DNA of 64,000 nucleotides from Nitzschia sp. pyKryTriq1 (Eukaryota; Bacillariophyta; Bacillariophyceae; Bacillariales; Bacillariaceae). The notes beneath the pieces are model-generated. The model was not told the origin of the DNA and ran no database searches. It saw only the letters and a list, made by a program, of their open reading frames with translations. The stretch lies in contig OY101115.1 in assembly GCA_956465555.1 (NCBI GenBank), positions 248,001-312,000 of the forward strand, given 5' to 3'. The translations under genes were made by a program, and so were the position numbers. This document shows positions 59,200 through 64,000 of the stretch, one piece after another; positions within the stretch are counted from its first letter, which is position 1, and each line of letters begins with the position of its first letter.

Positions 59200-59258
59200 T
59201 AACCACACATAAATGATCAGGAGTTCTCAATCCCCACCTCGGCGGGGAGATAAATTCT

Positions 59259-60929
59259 TTATGCCATGTCGACATCCGATGACGATTCAGTCTTTTGTCC
59301 ATCCTCTTCGCGAGCTTGTTGTTCGTTCAGGTCTCGGAGGGCACGGACCTCGGATTCGATGCCCTTAGCAAACACCTCACGCTGTTCCTTGTCCGTTGCG
59401 CGCTCGACTTGGGAGCGAAGAAATTTGATGTTCTCTAGAATTCCGGCGCGGAGCTCCGAGAAAGTTTTTCCATTCGCGTTAAAGTTGGTGCTGTTCCATT
59501 CAGCGGGGATGTGGTTGGCTCCAGGAGCGTAGTTGAGGATGTTGGTTCCCAAATGGGGTTCGGCAACTTCGTCACCCTTCTCGGACGACAAGTCGGCCTT
59601 GTCCATGGCGGCACGCTCTTCAGGAGTGCCAATGTAGACTTCATCGAGTTGGAATCCAGCAACCTTCTTGTGGATGATACCCAAGAACCAGGCTCCGGCG
59701 CAGATACCGGTGGCTTCCAACCACAAGCACAACTTGAGGAAGACAAAGACCAAGGGGTTCGACAAGAACTCCAAGGGAAAGGCCGAGGCGACCAGTTGCC
59801 ACGAGATGGATCCGAGGATGGTGGTGATGATGGCTCCGAGGAATCCCATGTTGAAGAACTTTTGGATGCTGTCCGAGACGCCAAAGATGTTTTCGTCGAC
59901 TCCGATCTCGACATTCAAAGTGGTGACACGGGCAATGACGAAGAAGCAGAGGGTGACGCACATTTGACGACCGACCATGAATCCGGGAAGGTTGCGTCCC
60001 TCACCGCGGAACAAGAGCTCGCAGGTCCTCATGGCCATGGGGTGCCCACCACGCTCCTTCTTTTGAAGCTTGGAGACGGCGAAGAAGGCAATTTGCATAC
60101 CCTCCAACAAACCGACGACGGACATGAGCAAGAAGAAGAGGACGACGGCGACACCGTTGGGGACACCAGCCCACATGGTGGTCTGTCCTTTGAAGAGAGC
60201 GTCAAGAGTGACGGCCAAAGAAAAGCCAAGGATGGCGAGAGACCACACGCAACGTCCGTAGAAGAAGATGGCTTGGGCTTCGGTGCGGGGTGCTTCGTGG
60301 GTGACGACGGGCTTTCCGGCGAGCCAGTAGAAGAAGTATTGGATCAAGTAGCACGTGTGCATGACACCGGTCACCTCGATGACCAAGGTCACATAGAGTG
60401 TAAAGGTCATGAAGTGGGTGTTGATGTAGTCAAGCATGCAGTGCGAGGCGTTGACTTGGGCGGTGAGCTGTCCAACAGTGACAACCGTCAAGACCATGGC
60501 GATACCAGATCCGAGGAAGATGCTTTGGATCCAGTCGGGAAGACCGAGAGCCTCGGCACCCGCAAGAGGAGCTCCGCACATACTGATGGTGAAGTTGATG
60601 AAGATGACCATGAACTGACGTCCCATGAGGTATCGGTCCAAGTTGTCTCCCTTGTGTCCGAGAGAGCAGATCTTGTACGTGATGGGGTGAGATTCCTTGT
60701 AAAGCTCGCGGTTGACGGGGGGAAGACCAACCATGGAGCACTGTCCTCCCTCAACCATGGACATCCAGGTAATACCGACCCACATGACGATGAGGGCGAC
60801 GGCGGGGCTGACGTCGGCGGACATCTTGGTGTTTTTATCGAACATCAACGCGGTGACGATGACGATCGAAAAGATGACCAAGAACATGGAGTAGGCCATC
60901 TTAATGTAATCGAAGGTAGTGTGCATCAT
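59259..60929 (-). CDS. SIT: Silicon transporter SIT, copy B
   Basis: 556 residues, one exon. The same ten-helix plan as copy A, with EGGQ/GRQ and EGMQ/GRQ at identical positions. Differences from A cluster: Leu117Met, Glu249Gln, the loop after EGMQ (KKERGGH for MKDRGSH), helix 9-10 (FVFLKLCLWL for YVFLRLCLLL), and the entire C-terminal coiled coil (about 480-556), which ends in DVDMA instead of VMVEEP. N-terminal 240 residues and the 88-bp 5' flank are almost the same, which points to a recent duplication or gene conversion. Codon use is again strongly C-ending. Silicic acid uptake at the plasma membrane or vesicles; the changed C terminus may alter trafficking or regulation (inference). Confidence 0.97.
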   Translation of the reverse strand: MMHTTFDYIKMAYSMFLVIFSIVIVTALMFDKNTKMSADVSPAVALIVMWVGITWMSMVEGGQCSMVGLPPVNRELYKESHPITYKICSLGHKGDNLDRYLMGRQFMVIFINFTISMCGAPLAGAEALGLPDWIQSIFLGSGIAMVLTVVTVGQLTAQVNASHCMLDYINTHFMTFTLYVTLVIEVTGVMHTCYLIQYFFYWLAGKPVVTHEAPRTEAQAIFFYGRCVWSLAILGFSLAVTLDALFKGQTTMWAGVPNGVAVVLFFLLMSVVGLLEGMQIAFFAVSKLQKKERGGHPMAMRTCELLFRGEGRNLPGFMVGRQMCVTLCFFVIARVTTLNVEIGVDENIFGVSDSIQKFFNMGFLGAIITTILGSISWQLVASAFPLEFLSNPLVFVFLKLCLWLEATGICAGAWFLGIIHKKVAGFQLDEVYIGTPEERAAMDKADLSSEKGDEVAEPHLGTNILNYAPGANHIPAEWNSTNFNANGKTFSELRAGILENIKFLRSQVERATDKEQREVFAKGIESEVRALRDLNEQQAREEDGQKTESSSDVDMA

Positions 60930-61017
60930 GGTGAAAGTGCTTTGTCTTTTTGATGAAAATAGAAAAGCAACTTGGTTTTGGTCGTTTGACTTGTGTTGTC
61001 AAATGAAAATTATGAGA
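60930..61017 (-). promoter_or_regulatory. Conserved 5' flank of SIT copy B
   Basis: Counterpart of 27748-27835: the last 50 bp before the ATG are identical, the rest differs at a few bases. Probably 5' UTR and core promoter. Confidence 0.75.
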
Positions 61018-61828
61018 ACGTCGAGTGTTACGAACAACAAAAATGAGGAACGCCGACGATTAATATCTTTTGCCACTCGTTCTCCTTTTCAATTTTTGAC
61101 AGAATATGATATCCAATGTATCTCGAGTCTGCATCGCTTTTTGGATATCTTTTTATTCATGATGTAGTCTTTATATAGGAAGTTTCTGATCTTGGGAAAC
61201 GGCGATGCAGAGCGTTCCACGACCGCGGACTACTGGATAGTTTGGTGCACCTTGCTTTGCTCGCTTTCTTGTTGAACAACGAAGGCGGACAACTCGCTGA
61301 TCAAGATAGGTTACTTATCGGAATCCCGTTTCGTGGGATAAGACACTAATTAATTGTCTCAACGTTATTGCCCCCATCTCATTTTTATCTGCACGTGGGT
61401 ATGAATCCTTACATACAAACGCACCAAGAGTACTATACGTAAGTATAAAGGTACGAACACAACTCACGACCAACCTCAGATGCTCAATCACAGAGACCAG
61501 GCAGGCACAACTCTCCTCTCGTACCGCGGTCGGTATCACATGCGCTTATATTGCTAGCTTGGATGCATGATCCATACTGTGACAATGGCAATGGCGCGAG
61601 AGAGGAACAAGTACCATGCAATCAGAACGTCGCGTTGAGGAGTCATTGTCATACTTCACTAGGTCACCATGGGAATATTCCCTCTCAACTCTACTCGGGG
61701 CTACAGTGGTAGAAGCTTAGAAGGCAGCACAAACATACAGACAGACAGTCAGTGGACAGCCGGTACTCGTAGCAGAGTTCGCGTCTCGAGTCCCAAAATA
61801 AGTCCCAAGTCTCAACAACCACAAAAGA
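61018..61828. other. Divergent promoter region, SIT copy B / receptor-like gene 2
   Basis: 811 bp. No gene supported. The E2F-like palindrome found upstream of SIT copy A is not present here. Confidence 0.5.
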
Positions 61829-63861
61829 ATGTCCTCATCGTTGACTCGTTCGCAGCAAGTGGCCCTGGCGATCGCGCCCAAAGTCACCGGTTTGCTGTCG
61901 GCGCTGGGAAGTTCATGGATCGTGGTGGAGGTGCTGTCGCAGAAAACGAAGCGGCACAATGTCTACAATCGGATCCTCTGCGCGATGAGCTTCGTCGATA
62001 CTCTATCTAGCGTCTGGTTTTTTGCCTCGACTTGGCCCATTCCAGAAGGGACGGAAGGGGTAGCATTTGCCAAAGGGAATGGGAACGTGTGCGTCGCTCA
62101 GGGATTCTTTTTGCAGCTCGGAATGACATCTCCCTATTGTAAGTTCTGATCGAGGTTTGATATGAACTTTTTCTGACCACGCTGCTTTGCGTCCGTCATG
62201 CTGATAATTTCACTCTATTTTGCTCATCGACCAATCACCAGACAACTTTTCCTTGGCGCTCTACTACATGCTAGTTGTCAAATACAACGTGAGTGAGGAA
62301 ACGTTGCGGCGAAAGTTTGAACCATTCGTGCATGTCCTCTGTGTTTTATTTGGATTGGGACCTGCCATTGCCGGTGTTTCGTTGGATCTATACAATGCGG
62401 CAAACTTGTGGTGCTGGATTGCCCCGTTTCCTCCCGATTGCTTGGATAGTTACACGCATGGCGACCAGAATAGCAATTCTTGCATTCGAGGAGACAACGC
62501 TTGGATCTATCGGTACGTATCTGTAAATATGCGTTTTATGACGAACTGCTTGGTTGTCCCCTGGGTCTTTCCTACTGATGTATACCTGTGGCAACAGCAG
62601 ACGTATGACGCTGACCCATGTTGTTCTGTTCATGCGATCATAATACTGCAGATGGGCTTTTTATTTCGTTCCCCTTTGGGCCATCATCATTCTGGTGACT
62701 ATCATCATGGCATCGGTATATTTGTCTGTCCGGAAGAAAGAAAAGGAAGCGTTGGCTGACTTTTTGCCTCATGATGGAGAGAGACGTCAGGCATCTGCCG
62801 TCGACATTACTCCAACGATGGAGAAAACAACAAACGCAACGCTTCAACCTCCAATATCCTCTGTGCGAAAAGGACCAGAAAAAGCCAAGTGCAATGAGCA
62901 TCAGATAGGACCGCCCCCGCCAATGAAACCCACAGTCGATGGGGCCAAGCACAAGAAACGGCCATCAATCATGAAAGTCATGTCCGATCGACTCCTCCTA
63001 ACCGGTAGTGATAATACCATGTTGGTACCAAGAGGCTTAATGCATTTGATTGGCGGTGGCAGCGGCAACAGTGACGTCCACCGGGTTTCAATGAGCAATT
63101 CCATTGATACCAAGGACATTGACTATGTCGTGGAAACAATCGAAGAATATACATCGGCGCGGTGTCAGGTTATGGAACTCAACCAGTTTGGTACCAAAGT
63201 GGTCTTTCAACAATTCATTCTCTACACACTTGGGTTCTATATTTGCTACACTTTTGCTACAGTCAATCGGATCGTCGAGCATGTGACCGGAACGTCATAC
63301 TTTGGATTGCTCTTCATTCATGTCATATTAATTCCATTGCAAGGCCTATTCAACGTCCTCGTCTACAGATATGGCTATTATTTTCGACTCCAACAACGAT
63401 ATCCGGATATGACGAGATGGGAGCTATTCGAGTACATCTGGAGATGGAGTTTCATGGGACCTCCTCGCAATTTCAGCCGGGGGACGAACAATTCGACCGT
63501 TCCTCGGCTCCCCACATCTCCATCTGCAAATAATAAGGCCCACTCACATGGAATCTTGAACAGTGTGGAGATAATAGAGTCAACATCACCCTACCCCGAA
63601 GTGGCAGAATATCAAGGTTCAGAGGCAGGATCAGAGATTTTGGACCAGGCCGACACGGTCAATATATTGGACGACGGATTGGAGGAGATGCCTACACCAG
63701 TCGGAAATATGATGGCAGATATGCTCTACAAGTATTCGGAATACCCTAACATGGCATCCGGTGGCGAGGACATGGTATTAGTGACGACGGCATTTCCAAC
63801 CATGGTGGGGCAACATTCCTCCGACCGAGGGCTCACTCCTCGTCCGTTGACACCAAATTGA
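61829..63861 (+). CDS. Seven-transmembrane receptor-like protein 2
   Basis: Three exons: 61829-62138, 62242-62512, 62652-63861; introns of 103 bp (GTAAGT..CCAG) and 139 bp (GTACGT..GCAG). Product 596 residues. Joins read SPYYNFSLALYYMLVVKYN and DNAWIYRWAFYFVPLWAII, restoring helices 3 and 5. It shares the plan of receptor-like protein 1: helix 3 end ALYYMLVVKYN, then RKFEPFVHV, a Cys-bearing outer loop, a long inner loop between helices 5 and 6, and LQGLFNVLVYRYGYYFRLQQRYP at helix 7. The tail (about 470-596) is Ser/Glu rich. Unlike gene 1 it has introns, so the two are not recent copies. Ligand unknown. Confidence 0.85.
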
Positions 63862-63889
63862 CCCCCCCCCCCCCCCCGCCGCCGCCGCC
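63862..63889. repeat. Poly-C (16) followed by (GCC)4
   Basis: Sixteen C directly after the TGA stop of receptor-like gene 2, then four GCC units. Homopolymer length may be inexact in the assembly. Confidence 0.85.
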
Positions 63890-64000
63890 AGCAGCCTTCC
63901 TTACGTACTTTGAAGACTGAGTATTTTTGTCGGTTGACCTTATTGGATTTGCAGTTAAGCTCAGAGCTCTACTCGGAGTTTGTTCTGTTGCTGCCTGCCT

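Larger units (their letters stand above)
58222..59258. other. Intergenic region downstream of SIT copy B
   Basis: 1037 bp. A perfect hairpin at 58862-58886. A small frame with a signal-like start follows it (see the entry at 58897). Otherwise nothing. Confidence 0.5.

Noticed and set aside
59511-60953. 480-residue open frame on the plus strand across SIT copy B
   Set aside because: The same antisense shadow as at copy A, with matching sequence.

Overview
The window is nuclear DNA from a photosynthetic stramenopile, almost certainly a diatom. It holds two copies of the diatom silicon transporter (SIT). Two proteins carry N-terminal signal peptides ending at the Ala-Phe site typical of plastids surrounded by four membranes. 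Introns are few and short (about 77-153 bp, plus one of 466 bp) with GTRNGT-type donors, and genes are packed on both strands. The SITs look closest to those of raphid pennates, but the species cannot be fixed from the sequence alone. I saw no rRNA, tRNA, CRISPR array, complete transposon or virus-like element.

Layout. 1-6.4 kb: two tandem paralogous proteins built from repeated NUMOD1/IENR1-like helix-turn-helix units; the first is cut by the window edge and contains four nearly identical 345-bp units. 6.8-14.3 kb: an RCHY1-type ubiquitin ligase (-), a seven-helix receptor-like protein (+), a SAM methyltransferase (-) and a membrane-anchored glycosyltransferase-like protein (+). 15-26.6 kb: a xylulokinase-like sugar kinase (+), a small unknown (+), a membrane-anchored SGNH-type protein (-), a plastid-targeted APH-fold kinase (+), a GT90/CAP10 glycosyltransferase with a frame change (-) and an unknown Cys-cluster protein (+). 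27.8-40.6 kb: SIT copy A (+), a rhomboid protease (-), ATG7 (+), the NatA catalytic subunit NAA10 in four exons (-), a SHAQKYF-like MYB (+) and plastid sulfite reductase in two exons (-). 40.6-64 kb: several unknowns, a full ABCC transporter (+), an ankyrin-MYND protein (-), SIT copy B in inverted orientation (-) and a second seven-helix receptor-like gene in three exons (+).

Function. There is no operon logic; most genes are independent housekeeping or signalling loci. Themes are silicon uptake (two SITs), sulfur assimilation in the plastid (sulfite reductase), autophagy and protein turnover (ATG7, RCHY1, rhomboid, NAA10), secretory-pathway glycan work (GT90, the type II glycosyltransferase-like protein, the SGNH protein) and signalling (two receptors, ankyrin-MYND, MYB). 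Several neighbours are divergent and probably share promoters.

The most unusual content is the pair of NUMOD/IENR-like repeat proteins: homing-endonuclease DNA-binding modules multiplied without any visible nuclease, one of them recently amplified. Next are the inverted SIT pair with a conserved 5' flank and diverged C-terminal coiled coils, and a dense set of GTAC- and CTAG-centred palindromes confined largely to the spaces between genes.
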